64,000 nucleotides of DNA, from positions 5,394,001 to 5,458,000 of the forward strand of contig OX467082.1 in NCBI GenBank assembly GCA_950106755.1, given 5' to 3'. Shown in pieces: positions 23,154 to 34,905 of this stretch (position 1 is its first letter; every line of letters starts with the position of its first letter). A program made the translations under genes and the position numbers. The notes under the pieces are model-generated. The model did not search any database. It had not been told where the DNA came from and saw nothing but the letters and a program-made list of their open reading frames with translations. The DNA is from Climacium dendroides (lineage: Eukaryota; Streptophyta; Bryopsida; Hypnales; Climaciaceae).

Positions 23154-25408
23154 TAGTTGGGGCTCAGATTCCGTCCCAACAAAGAAAGGCAGTGAGGGGT
23201 CAAGCCGCAAGGGGGGTTCGTCGAGCAACGACAGTGAGGAGCTCAAAATGGTAAGGTGGACCAACTCTCATTCCCATTCCAACAATAACATGGCGTGTGA
23301 GGTGACCTCTGTTACATGCAGTTGCATCTGCGTCTTTGCAGGGTTTCCATTAATAGTACAGTTTTCAGTGATTTTTTGGACATACTTTATAGAGATTTGT
23401 GCAGTGGCAATTAAGTAGGTCCAAGCAGAGACCTCCCCATTCATGTCATTGAGAATGTTGAAAAGCTAGAGAACTAAAAGTTTGAAATCATGTCGTCATT
23501 ACCTTGCAAATAGGTCTGCGATCATGGGGAGGTCTTGCTTGTGGTTGTTGCTCGTGTGAGTTCTGCTTCAATTCGCTTCTGGATGCTGAACTAACTTCAT
23601 TGTGCATGTCAACCCTTCGTGATCGCCCAGGTCTTTGTTGTACGTCAGGATCTGAAAATGGGAGCTGGAAAGATTGCATCTCAGTGTGCACGTAAGCTCC
23701 ATACCATATAATGACATGTGTATGATGTTTACAGTTGATTCCAACCTACAGCTCAGCTGCTTGTTTTGTATAGAGGCCGTCTACGATTTTTGGACTGCAC
23801 AAAGAGATTACAAGGCCGCTGTGTTTAGCAAGTTAGTAGGACTAAACAATAACTTTGTGCGTCCATGAATCTGAGTTACAAGGTTTACTGGGTTTCCCAA
23901 GACCAGGACACTTTGCAGATTTGGTTCCTGAATCGCTTCCAGTTCCCAAGGACACCGTTCATTTTTTTAGTGTCATTCGCGGTTTAATGTGCTTCCAAAA
24001 TAATTTGCCTTGCAGTAAATGAATTTTTGGGTAGAATAGAGTACCTTGGCACCAGCATCAAGAAGCTTCTGAGTCATAGAAATCAACAAGTGTCTAATCA
24101 AAACAAGTGGCCAACACAAGATCCAAAGCTCACAAAATGGTGATCCAATCTTATTCATCAATAGGTACACAAAGATCTGGTGTTCAAATTAGTAGCATGA
24201 ATCCGACAAAATTGTTTGTCATACTCTAATTAGAATAAGCGGCGTATTTGACCATCGATGAGTAAAAAATCATACACTTAGCAAGATTCAGAGTCTATGC
24301 CATTATCGTATTTTTATTTTGTCATCATGCAAATCTGAAGTTGTCCAGGGGTTGGAAAATGGTGAAACTACGAGTCTTGGGGGCCAAAATGATCATGAAG
24401 TTTTTTTGTAATGAGAAATTAAGATGCCATTTGCATCTTACTGACAGTTTTCGAAGTAGAGATTTTTCTCGTCAAATTCCAGCACCTGCAGCTCTTGGGT
24501 TTTTTGAAATGCGACTATTTCAGAGTGAATAGATCGAGTTGTATTTCAAGATGCGCATTCCCCCACATTTTCATCAGGGTAATAATCCTGCATACTAAGG
24601 TTATGAAACCTGCTCGTATTTTGCAGATGCGGCCGTCGGAATATACAATGAACTGCTCAGCAGAAACAGAGCTTTGTTGAGGAGATGGGAAGATTGTGGA
24701 CAACCAAAAATCGTTGTAACATGCAAAAATCAAAAAGAAATGTGAGACATCCATTCTTTGTGGTATGCTTATTTTCGACATTACTGCTTATTGAAAACAA
24801 AATCGACCACAAATTGTGTCATAAATTAAGATGGTATGAATTGAATTTGTATCAGAAGTCACGTAAGTCACCCACGGGCAGGTACTGCATCGTGTATAAC
24901 TTTTGTTCAGAAAGCTCACTAGACTGGCTGGTGATGTAATGCAAAACAGGAATGAGTTGCGAGGCAGAGCAGATGGTGCAGGGCTCCCAACTCACACGAT
25001 TGCTGATGCAGGCCGAACTCAGGTCTCACCGTACTTTCAGAACCGGGCTCATTCGTCTGCTTGGGTTGGAAATACCAGCTGAAATTAAATACTTGTTAAT
25101 CACAAGATTGAGTGCTGATTTCTTCAAATTGTTCACACATTGTCTGAGCAGGTGGCAGCTGGATCGAAGACAGTTCTTGTCATCGGGCCAGGTAGATTTC
25201 GTTGTTACTTATGTTCGTTCCTTCAAGTTCGTTCTTATTTTTGTTTGAAAAGTTGTCTCAGATTTCGTGCGTATCATATTCATTCTCGGTTCTTTTGCAC
25301 CGTCCTTAGATATCTCAGCTGGAAGTTCACTCTTTTCCGATTGTGGCCGTATTTGCAGGATCGAAGACATCTGTGGACGCAGTTACGAGACATCTACGAT
25401 TACTATAA
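23098..25408 (+). CDS. Peptidyl-tRNA hydrolase 2 (Pth2), six exons, N-terminal membrane segment
   Basis: Exons are 23,098-23,250, 23,631-23,691, 24,627-24,741, 24,950-25,022, 25,152-25,191 and 25,359-25,408; phases agree and give 163 residues. The protein starts with a hydrophobic segment (MLIGFLLGLWVEL) and a Ser/Gly/Lys-rich linker. The Pth2 fold follows: VFVVRQDLKMGAGKIASQCA (52-71), HAAVGIYNELL (72-82), then LPTHTIADAGRTQ, VAAGSKTVLVIGPG (135-148) and the C-terminus TRHLRLL. Pth2 enzymes cleave the ester bond of peptidyl-tRNAs released from stalled ribosomes, recycling tRNA. Archaeal and eukaryotic members carry the conserved Lys and Asp of these motifs. The N-terminal segment suggests anchoring to mitochondrial outer membrane or ER, as in animal PTRH2; the location is inferred. 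The start is uncertain because of an overlapping upstream ORF and the possibility of an earlier exon. Confidence 0.92.
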
Positions 25409-26042
25409 TTATAATTTGGATTGTACACGCTTTGCGTTTTTGTTTCGGTAGTTCAATGAGCAAGTATTCCTTAAGAGGGAGAATAGAGGATCAAATTTTC
25501 ACCCAGTCACTCAACATCATTTTCCTGTTCTCAGGAAGCTGAACAAGCATTTGTTCATGCATGAGTGTAAAGTAAAGCAAACCATTTCGCCTACTTATTT
25601 CTCTTGTTCTCGAGTTTTATTTATGAATTGTCCACATGAGACTTGCAAACCAAAATTTCATTAATACGAGCAATACGTCCAATTGGACTCCCGTACATCC
25701 AGTTGTAGCTACACTCCTTTAAAAGATTCAATTGACAGCACCTTTGCTCTTAATGGCAGTCTACGGTCCTGCTCATCGGAGTTTGACCTGGAATATTCCC
25801 ACCGGTTCTAATTTGGCTTGAATTAGGCACATCCAAAAGCTTGGGGAACTTGGTAACCTTAAGCTTGTGAACAAGAACTAGCCCTGGGTACAGTTCAGCC
25901 AAACAATGGGTAGTTATTCTGCCAAGTCGGAAAATTAGTTAGGGATATCACACAAGCCGGTTTCGTTGTGTAGATGTAATCTCCTAGTGCTCTATTTCAG
26001 GAAATGAGGAAGACGAACCAGTAGCGCAAGACGTCAGCGGGA
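25409..26042. other. Intergenic: Pth2 3' flank and cofactor A promoter
   Basis: No gene is recognised in the 634 bp between the Pth2 stop and the cofactor A start. It should contain the Pth2 polyadenylation region and the cofactor A promoter and 5' UTR. Confidence 0.5.
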
Positions 26043-27118
26043 ATGGACGTGTCTGCGTTGAAGAGCCTCAAGGTGAAGACGGGAGTGTGCAAGCGGGTGC
26101 TGAAGGAGTTGCACTCTTACGAGCAGGAAGTGGAGCGCGAATTCGCCAAGACGGAGAAAATGAAAACTTCTCAGGCGTGCCCGTTTGATATCAAGCAACA
26201 GGTACACCTCACAAGTCAAAGGCATGCTAGTTTAATGCTAGTTTCTCGTGTCTTCGGAAGCTATAAGGACTGTACTGTACATCACAAAAGAAAATCCAAT
26301 TATGCGTCTGAGCGTGGTTCATATTGTTATTCATGCTCTTTGTTTGCCATTGAAAGATGCCTCTAATTCTGCATTTTTGCACGCTCTGTGAATAGACATA
26401 GAATGTTGTGTTGTGTATAGGTGTACGCTCAGAACTTATTATCTCACAACTAGGAACTCCTTTCAACATCTCCTTTCTAAGAACATGTTCTGAGGTGTTC
26501 ACACGTGATTGGATAGCTGCAACATTGTTTTTTGGGTCGTGCGTAAAACATAAAATAGTGCGTATCCAAAATCGACCCGAGGCTCTCGTGGACGGACCTC
26601 ACGCACAATGTAAATTTCAGTTTCAGTTTAGAATTTATAGGAGGTAACTCCATATCCACGGATTGCAATGCACAAATAATGTATGCGCAGCTTCCTGACT
26701 TAACCAGAAGCGAATGTAGGATTTCCATACAAGTCACTGATTGGCAAGGTACCAGTAGTCAGAACGGAAGATGAGTGGGTAACTGATTTGCTGTAACTTT
26801 TTCCCTTGTCCCCCAGGAGCAAGTTCTTGCAGAATCCTACATGATGATACCCAACTGCCAGAAACGTCTTGAAACTGCCCTCGCAACTCTGGAGAAAGCC
26901 GTGGTAGGAACATCATTTGTACCACATATCACCAATGATTAATACAATCATATTTCTTTTTTTTTCTGTTATAAGAACCGAAGAATAAAGACAAGGAAAA
27001 TGATTCGTTGCAGAGTGAGTGTGAAGCAGTGACAACTCCAGACGAGTGTGAAGAGTTGTTGGCCGCCAACCAGCTCATTGCGCAAGTGAAGCCCATATTC
27101 GCAGATCTTCAGACCTAG
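26043..27118 (+). CDS. TBCA: Tubulin-folding cofactor A (TBCA), three exons
   Basis: Exons are 26,043-26,201, 26,817-26,903 and 27,014-27,118, all phase 0, giving 116 residues, the normal family length. The N-terminus reads MDVSALKSLKVKTGVCKRVL, matching the LKIKTGVVKRLxKE block of TBCA. Exon 2 carries SYMMIPNCQKRLETA, corresponding to the SRMMIPDCQRRLEAA block. The protein is almost all helical and forms the three-helix bundle that captures beta-tubulin in the tubulin-folding pathway; the plant gene in Arabidopsis is called KIESEL. It acts in the cytosol as a chaperone, not a catalyst. All motifs are present and no damage is seen. The start is the first ATG before the conserved block. Confidence 0.95.
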
Positions 27119-28370
27119 GAAAATGCATGCGAATGATGACGTGGTTGCTATAGACTCATTCCTGTGGCTTTCAGTTGTTTTGAGTGGTCCCAATTATTAG
27201 AATGGAATGTGGTTATTGCGGTTATTGTTCCCTTTATGAGAGGATTCAGTAAATTATGACTTTTCACCCCACGGGAATGGGTGCCACCTTATATATATTT
27301 CGAAGGAAGGCATCGTCTGTCAAACCTGTACAACGCTTTTCTACGTTGCTGGCAAGAAATTGTAGGTTTGGGTAACCAGTACCAGCGTTATCAGTCAGCG
27401 CGGAGATGAAGATTTGGGTAACCGGTAACAGCGTTATCAGTCAGCACGAACATGTGGACATACCAGAAGGAATAGAACAGAAATATAGTACAAAGATTGA
27501 TCGATTTCATTGCAGTTTTGGCCACATGATTTGTGGACTGATTGGTACACTACCCATGCGTGTGAGACTCTACTAACTGTCCTCTTATTGTCAGCGTCGT
27601 CATCCTGGAGTAATGAATGCGGCTGCTCTTGAAACTCGCGTTTTCAGACCTCTTGCTGAGCTGCTGCATCACCGCTCACCCGCCTGGAATAGGATAGTCT
27701 GCATACAAGTACCATACACCGGTATAAAGCATATTCTCAACAGAGTAACCACTCACACAACTAGATACCCCCAGCATACCTCAATAATAACAAAAGAAAA
27801 AAACAGAAAAATGTTTATAAAATAGAAAGGAAGATCTTTGAAACTGAAGAAAACATACCCCTCCTAAAAAGGAGACTGCGTCAGATTCGAAAGCATCCAA
27901 GAGCCGGGGGTCGAATTGAAGGTATCCAACAGCTGCATTGACTTATGCGCTCTTTTCTTAAAGTATCAAATGCTGCTGCAGGCAAAAAAAACTTGCGGAT
28001 TCACGGTTTGTGCACACACCCCTTCCTCCACTTACATGGAAGACATGGTCTCCTCAAAGTCATCCAAAAGGTGCAGTCAACCAGACTGTTGAAACCCAAG
28101 TATAAGAGACAAAGAATGAGAGCGGACGCAGCTGCCGCTGTAATCAGCGGGGACTCCCGCTGATAGGTGTCAAGGCTTCGATTCCAAAATAGAGGCAACT
28201 CCGTTTCGAGACTGGGAAACTCTTACGCAGGTGCAAATACTATAGACAAGTGCTTTCGGACGCAACACCGCGTGAGCCAAATCTGGAAGAAAGAGTGAAA
28301 TCTCTCGAGAGAAATCGCAAGCTGGCACCCCTAGCAAAGCTCCATCAAAGATCGTTGGTGGAATCTGGGG
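27119..28370. other. Region between convergent TBCA and LRR receptor kinase genes
   Basis: It holds the 3' flanks of both genes. A two-copy direct repeat at 27,367-27,447 is the only structure seen. Short open frames lack family similarity. Confidence 0.5.
27367..27447 (+). repeat. Two-copy direct repeat, 46-bp period
   Basis: TTTGGGTAACC, then a variable few bases, then CAGCGTTATCAGTCAGC occurs at 27,367 and again at 27,413. Only a few mismatches separate the copies. It lies about 250 bp after the TBCA stop codon. Confidence 0.8.
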
Positions 28371-31074
28371 CTATGGCGATGGGCTTCTGGAGGTCCATGA
28401 CCCCGACGGCTTCACGGATTCCAGCACCTGCACCGCTTCACCCATGGAGGGCCGGTTGGATGCCACTTGCGCTGTGCACACCAGTGCCAGCTTCAAAACC
28501 TGCACCACCTCGCTCTCAGGGAACAGGGTCAGCCTGGGATCAAAGCAATCAGGGCCATTCCCACTCTCCAGCGTGCGGATCACGTACTCCGCCAGCACGT
28601 TCCCCGCGCCCTCCGGATTTGCTTCTGGGTGCCGCCCCGTGACGAGCTCCAGCAACACCATGCCATAGCTGTACACATCGCATTTCGACCCAATGCTGGG
28701 ATTCGGCCCGGCAAGAAGCTCAGGCGCTGCGTACACCCGCGCCGTGCCCTGCTTCCGCGTCGCGGCGTATGCGTCCAATAAGGGTGATAGTTTCATGAGT
28801 CCGAAATCGCTGATCTTCGGCTCGAAGCTTGCGTCCAGGAGGACGTTCGTGGCGGAGAGGTTCAAATGCAGAACTCGAGTGCGAAGGTCGTGGTGCAGGT
28901 ACGCCAGCCCACGCGCCAGGCCAATCGCTATACGAAACCGCCGTGACCACACCAGCGTTGTGGCCACTCCAGTAGTTGCGGGATGCAAATGGGAGGCCAG
29001 TGTTCCGTTTGGGAGGTAATCTGACAACATGAGCTGCATGGAGGATGACCAGTAGTAGCCTTGCAAGATGACGAGATTCGTATGCCGCAACTCCCCAAGG
29101 TAGTCCATTTCGGATTCGAATTCGTCCGCATTCTTAATGCGGCCGAGAGTCTCCAGCCTCTTGATCGCAATCGACAAACCGTCATCGAACGTGGCTTGGT
29201 ACACCGTGCCGATGGATCCGCGCCCAATGAGACACTCTTTGTTCAGTAATGCTTTGGTCCCCGTTTCCCAGTCCTCGAACCGGGTCGGCAATATTTTGTT
29301 GAAGAGCACGAGCTTGCCCACGATGGGCACCACCTGATCTGGCGATGGTGGAGTGCTCTCGTACACGAGAATCTCCGTTTTGGGCGGCTCCGATTGCTTC
29401 CGCATTGCCCATATGCTGGCGACCGTGATTAGGATGACACCGAGCGCGATGGCACCCGCCGCGGCGATAGCAATCATCGCCGACACGCTCAGCAGCCGGC
29501 GCGTCGTGTGTGTGACAATTGCCGACGGCGATGGCGATGGCGATGGCGACAGAGAGTTGTCGCACGGGGTTTTCAATGGCGGCCCGCACAAGCCTTCATT
29601 GCCCAGGTAGCTCGAATTGTCAAACCGCACAAATGCATTCGCTGTGGGAATCCTTCCGGACAGATCATTATAAGACACGTTGAATTGCGTCAGGTTCACC
29701 AAGCTGCCCAGACTGGCCGGAATGGTGCCGTTCAGGGAGTTATTCTCCAGGTACAATTCTAGAATCCCGGTTATCTCACCGAGCTCCACCGGTATTGCGC
29801 CTGTCAGATTGTTCGCTGACAAATCCCTGCAATGGGATCCAAGCGTCGAATTAATCGACCACTGCATGGGCATTGGTAATCGACATGGAGAGCTCACAAC
29901 GTACATAGCGAATGCAGAATGGAGAATTGAGAACCAAAAAATTCCTGCAATGGAATCCAAGTGTCAACCAACCAAGTCGAACATTGCGTAAACATTTGCA
30001 ATCGACCTGACGAGCTTTAACATCGACACAGTGAACGGAGGAGGAAGGACATGCATAACGAGCGAGCTTACAATCGTTGCAGCGAAGTGAGATTGCCGAA
30101 GCTTGCGGGGATAGCTCCGCGGAGCTCCATGTGGGCCAAGCTGAGGCTCTGCAACTTAGCAAGCCCTCCGATCTCGGGCGGGATGTCTCCGCTGATGGCA
30201 TTCGACGCGAGGTCCAAGTAGGTGAGATTGGCAAGCAGAGCGAGCTCGGCAGGAATGGCGCCCGTGAGATTATTGTGGTGCAGATCCATGAACTGGAGCA
30301 GCACCAGCCTGCTGAGTTCCGGCGGTACGGCACCCTGGAATGCATTGAAGGAGACATTTACGCCCTCCAGGGTGGTGCAATTCCAGAGCTTGCCGGGGAT
30401 CGTCCCTGAGAAGCGATTCTCTGCGAGCGACACATACCGCAGGGTCTCGCAGTACTGGAACAGATCGGCCGGAATCTCGCCCGTGAATGAATTTTTGCTG
30501 AGGTCCAACATGCGCAAGCGCGCCAGTGTCCCGAGGGACGCCGGGACCGCGCCAGACAAACCATTGTCGCTCACGTTCAACTTCCACAACGTCTCTGCAC
30601 CCACAACCAACCCCACTCAGCCATTGCAACGTCCACATTGCGATTGATTCCATTAGGGCGAGAGTACGTACCGATTTGTGAGAGTTCGTTAGGGAGGGCT
30701 CCCGTGAAATTGTTCCGCGCGAGAACGAGAGTGCGAAGCTCCGTGAGGTTCCGCAACGCGGGCGAAATGGGCCCAGAGAGCTGTGTGTCTTGGAGCAAGA
30801 GACGTTGCACTTTGAGGTTGGTGTTGCAAGTGACGCCGTCCCAGAGACAGGGATTAGGATCAGACGCGTTCCAGGAGTTCAGTATTCCAGTGGGGTCTTG
30901 CAGGGGGGCTTTGAAGGTCAAGAGCGCTTCGCCATCCGGGTTGACCGCCGCTACAATGGTGGTGACCAAATATATGAAGATCACGAGGCACCCTACAGCT
31001 CTATGTCGTCGTCGTCGCCTTGGTTGGAGCTTCTGCGTCGCCTCGGTCATCGTTGCGACATCGTTCTCGACCAT
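28371..31074 (-). CDS. LRR receptor-like kinase, At1g12460-like, three exons
   Basis: Minus-strand exons are 31,074-30,672, 30,594-30,072 and 29,826-28,371, with consistent phases, giving 793 residues. The order is: basic N-terminus and signal segment (about 26-42); LRR N-cap with NPCLWDGVTC; about ten LRRs (for example LWKLNVSDNGLSGAVPASLG); an SPSPSPSPS spacer; a transmembrane segment (about 424-450); and a kinase domain. The kinase has the glycine loop IGRGSIGTVY (509-518), lysine AIKRL (K531) and DFG (649-651). The catalytic loop reads HLNLSATN (629-636), so the HRD aspartate is replaced by asparagine. Related plant kinases of this group show HLNVKSTN, so this is a lineage feature and catalysis may be weak or absent. 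It is a plasma-membrane receptor by architecture; the ligand is unknown. The GC-rich coding sequence contrasts with the AT-rich surroundings. Confidence 0.93.
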
Positions 31075-32519
31075 TCTTCCTCAACTCCATGCCCACTTCA
31101 TCAAATTCCACTCCACACCGCTGCTGATTTATCGTAACCCCTCACTTGTCTGAATTGCGACGCTCTCTCGGAGATCGATTGAGTAGCATTGCTCATTTAA
31201 CTTGTGTTCGGACCTGTGCTTGCAAATTCGGCCTGACGTGTGATCGTGCACTTGTTTACACACTAGCAACGTACGACAATTTGAGAAAGTTTTACGGAGT
31301 GAGACCGGTACCCCAGATGAGCAGAAGAGGCGCTATTTCCGACAGCACCAGATTGCGACGTCGTCCCGGGTCCCTAGCAAGAGCCCTTCCCTCCAAGACT
31401 GCAGTGCACATTGCATCATGCAATTCCTGCGCGAAAGGAGACCCGTTCGTCTCACGCATGGAGACCCCCAATCCATGTCCGTGAATTCACCGTAAGCGCC
31501 ATCTCTGCAACCATCACAAGGGAGAGTCCCAATTCGGTACCAAAGTTGGCTTCCAAAAATCGACTGACTGACACTCACTCACGAGCTCGAGCCACCAAGA
31601 AGGGCTACATTGCTATCACTCTGCGCCCACTCTGCCACCACCCCCGGTCGCCATCGCCACACACCCTCTCACATCCTACTCGCCCCCTCACACAAACCAC
31701 ACACCCCAGGAAGTCTCCCAAGTACAGTACACTTCCTCAGACGTCAACCACTGTGATGATAAGTTAGCTCAGACATATGACCAGCAGCTCTGCTACGAGC
31801 TCATCAGTACAGTACGTTACCTAGCTCCACAGCCCTGCACGAGAAAACGAGCGATCACCGCCACGCGAAATCTTTCTGGATTGCTCGCCCCAAAAAAAAG
31901 TGGCGGGCGGCCTCGAAATGAATATTGTAGGCGCAAAAATTAGCATTCCGCTTCCGACCGTTCGCGAGCCCCGTGCAGCGAGGCGCAAGCACAAGTCCTA
32001 ACTTACGCCCTCAGCTTCACGCGGAGCTGGGCGCGATGCCACAGGGTGACGGGCGAGCCATTTGCGGGCGTGACGGACGCAACACAGATTGTTCTTCTTC
32101 AACGGACAACGCTTACGGCGCAGCCCGGGGGGCTTGGCGGACGTCGCCCTCGGGGAACCACCGGGGAACCACCGGGGAACCACGGGGAACTCGAAGGGGA
32201 GCGTGGCTCTATGATTGCCGGGCGTTCTCTCCTCCGTCGGGGTGTTGGGTTTTTTTCTTTCATTTGTGTTTTTCATTTTTTTCTGGGCCCCTTTTGGGCC
32301 TATTATTATATTCCCCAAGGGGGTCATCATGATGGGGGCCCCTTTGGGGGCGTTCCTGATGTTCAACTGACATTCCAGGTGGACGGGCTCCCCTTTTCAC
32401 TCATGGGGCTGCTCATTGGCCGCAAATCAAAGAGCAATGGAGGGGGAGGGTGCGGGTCGGTTGGTTGGGGGAGGAGGAGCTAGTGTCTTTGTTTATTAAC
32501 TTCCAAAAAATTGTGGAAA
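31075..32519. other. Upstream region of the LRR receptor kinase and GC-rich flank
   Basis: Promoter and 5' UTR of the minus-strand kinase gene are expected at the left. Composition stays GC-rich to about 32,480, with no family-like open frame. It contains a short tandem repeat at 32,151 and GGGCCCC/GGGGCCCC palindromic tracts at about 32,285-32,350. Confidence 0.45.
32151..32190. repeat. Tandem 10-11-bp repeat
   Basis: CGGGGAACCAC-like units repeat about three and a half times. It is directly visible in the GC-rich flank upstream of the LRR receptor kinase. Confidence 0.85.
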
Positions 32520-33450
32520 TGGTCAAATGGCCTTACCTCCCAAAAATTGTGATGAAGTCTCTACAACTTCTCTATGGTGGACTACACACTTCATTGATGG
32601 GTACTATGGATTTTCTACTAATAGAGTTGCTAGTCTTGTGGAGAATGGGATGTGGCAAATCCAACATATCTGGGATATTACATCTCAATCCTTTTTGAAA
32701 TGGGAGGAAGCGAAAGCCAAATTCTACATACAAAATTCACAAACCCAATCATACTGCAATATTGTATCCTCCATCCTATTAGCTTGGATATTCGTGCTTA
32801 TGAATATTTGCTCACATGGCAACAATATATCATTGGAACAAAACTTCCAAAGCGATTGAAATGAGGGACTTCAATGTGGTCCCTCTTCAAAGGCTCTGTG
32901 ATTTAGACCACATGGTTGAACTGCAATGCAATTTGCTTTGACAATAACCCTTGGCCAACACAAAAATTCAAACAAGTCCTTTGGGAAGCCTTTCATTGAC
33001 CATACACGTGTGGCTTGGTTGAAGACCACAAAACTTTGTGAGTTATATCTTGGTAAAGAAGGCACCCTTCTCTAGAGATTTGATCACATATGGCTCCAAT
33101 CAAACTTCTTCGGTACGAAAATCCACCTTATGATGAGTTGGAAACCAACTCTCCCTAAGATAGGTGTTTTCAACTAAAGTGGCAACTATCTTAGGGGTCT
33201 AAAGGTTGCAAGCCTCATGTCGATTACCGTGCTTTTTGGCATTTTTCTAGTTTGCTTGATGGCTTGGCATTTGGTGTGTTTTCGATTGTCGTCAACTAGC
33301 CCCAATTTTTCTATTTGTTGTTGGTCTGGATTGTTTGTTTTTTAGATTTTGGAAAATATAAATATTTTCACTAGAGACTTGTTTCTTTGGTTTTGTGTAC
33401 TTTTTCCCTATATGAATGGAAATTGTCCATGTGTTTTAAAAAAAAAATCA
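32520..33450 (+). mobile_element. 5'-truncated LINE (non-LTR retrotransposon) remnant
   Basis: A frame at 32,527-32,859 reads SLWWTTHFIDGYYGFSTNRV, then GMWQIQHIWDITSQSFLKWE. This resembles the region downstream of the reverse transcriptase in plant LINEs (LWW..F, GF.....L...G, I.DIWD, F.KWE). Beyond 32,860 the frame is broken by stops. The sequence ends at 33,437-33,448 in a run of adenines after GTGTTTT, as expected for a LINE 3' tail. The reverse transcriptase core and endonuclease are absent. I found no clear target duplication. The LINE call is based on pattern memory and needs a database search. Confidence 0.5.
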
Positions 33451-33744
33451 GCAAGGTATCTTTTTTCATTTATATTACGCAGTGCAGAAAGCAAATAATC
33501 ATTGGAAGGATGAAGCTATTTACATCCATTGTTAAACAAAAAAACATCACTTTTCAATGAATAAAAAATCGCTCAAACCTCCTCTTCAAGAATTGGGGTC
33601 TCTCTTGGTGCAAATTTTTCTCTTGTAATATACAATAGCCGATCCATTTCCAACCATCACCCCATTTCCAATCTACAAGTTGTTTTCTTTCCATGAAGTT
33701 GTGCTTTCTTTCTATGAAGTGGTGGTGGTGGAGTTCAAGGAGGA

Positions 33745-34440
33745 GTTGTGGTGCATTATGATTGGTTGTACAACTATCAATATTGCAACCAACCCTTGGT
33801 CGATTTTGCAATCAACCTAAGGCCAGAAATTAAAAAGGTCTACATCACCATTACATGTCAAAAAGAAGCTTTCACTAAAAAAATTCATGATAATTACATT
33901 TTGTATAATAAAATTCTGGAAAAACATACAATCCTTCCAAACTCTATTTCCAGTATGGAGGCGACCCATTCCCAACCAGGGACTCATTCCCGTCATATAG
34001 ACTACACTCTTTCCAATTAGCAGGAGAAAGTAGGACATTAATTGTGGCACAATCTCCAATGCAATCGTGGCACATTATGATTGGCTGCAGTCTTGGTTGA
34101 TTTTACAATCAACCTATGGTTGGAAATAAGGAGGACCTATATGACAAGAATGTTTCGGACAGAATCTTCAACTAAAAAATTCGTAGTAACTACGTTTTGA
34201 GAAACAAAATTCTAGAAAAATATGGAATCCTTCTAAACTCTATTTCTGTACATGGGAAAATTCCTCCACTCAAGAAAAACTACACTCCAAATATGCAAAA
34301 TTGCTTAATTGGTCGGAAATGGGTCGGCTACCTTACATGAGAAAAATTCCACGCACTCGAGAAAACCTGTGCTTCGAAATATGCTTAATTGCTTGCTTTA
34401 TAAGTGGTTGGAAACGGGTCAGCTACCTTAAATGTGGTCC
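33745..34440 (+). repeat. Tandem direct repeat units of about 310 bp
   Basis: Unit 1 begins near 33,750 and unit 2 near 34,062. Both contain GTGG(T/C)(G/A)CATTATGATTGG, TTGATTTT or TCGATTTT followed by CAATCAACCTA, then AAATTC, ATAATTACATTTTG or GTAACTACGTTTTG, and AATCCTTC(C/T)AAACTCTATTTC. A shorter second-order repeat follows: CACTC(A/G)AGAAAA, then GCTTAATTG, then CGG(A/G)...GTC(G/A)GCTACCTTA. Coding capacity is absent. Copies are clearly diverged. Confidence 0.7.
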
Positions 34441-34532
34441 ATCCCATACCTACCTCCTCAGTGATACAACAAGAGAATAATGCTGCTGCAAACAAATGGA
34501 CTTGTTGTATCATTCACATGTCTATTGCAGGA

Positions 34533-34640
34533 ACAGGCTGGGGTGGCTATGTGGGGACCAGGAACAGCAATTGTTGATTATTTATCACAAAGGCCGAGAG
34601 ATGCAAGCATTTGCAGAACTTTGAAGTTTGGATGATGGCT
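34533..34640 (+). pseudogene. Possible exon relic
   Basis: After TTGCAG (a plausible acceptor), a frame of about 35 codons reads EQAGVAMWGPGTAIVDY then LSQRPRDASICRTLKFG before a stop. It has protein-like composition and balanced base use in AT-rich DNA. I do not recognise the family. It could be a captured or decayed exon, or chance. Confidence 0.2.
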
Positions 34641-34905
34641 ATGGCTACCGGCGAGGAGTAAGATATAACTTAAGTTATTAGTGAGAGGGTGAGCTCACTA
34701 CTGTAGTGAGTTCAAAAATTTGACTGAGGGTCCAAATCTTTTGGGGAGGGGTGAATGTGTGGCAAGAATTCTGTTGTACTTTTAAAAGCCTTTGAGTGTG
34801 GGGAAAAAAATTCGAGGAGGAATCCACATGCCACATGATGAGACTGGAAAGAAAAAAGATAGCATGGAAAAGGTTGCCAACGAAACCTCTCGTAACTTAA
34901 CTTAA

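Noticed and set aside
29526..29550. Microsatellite GATGGC as an independent repeat feature
   Set aside because: It encodes the SPSPSPSPS spacer of the LRR receptor kinase and is in frame, so it is part of that gene.
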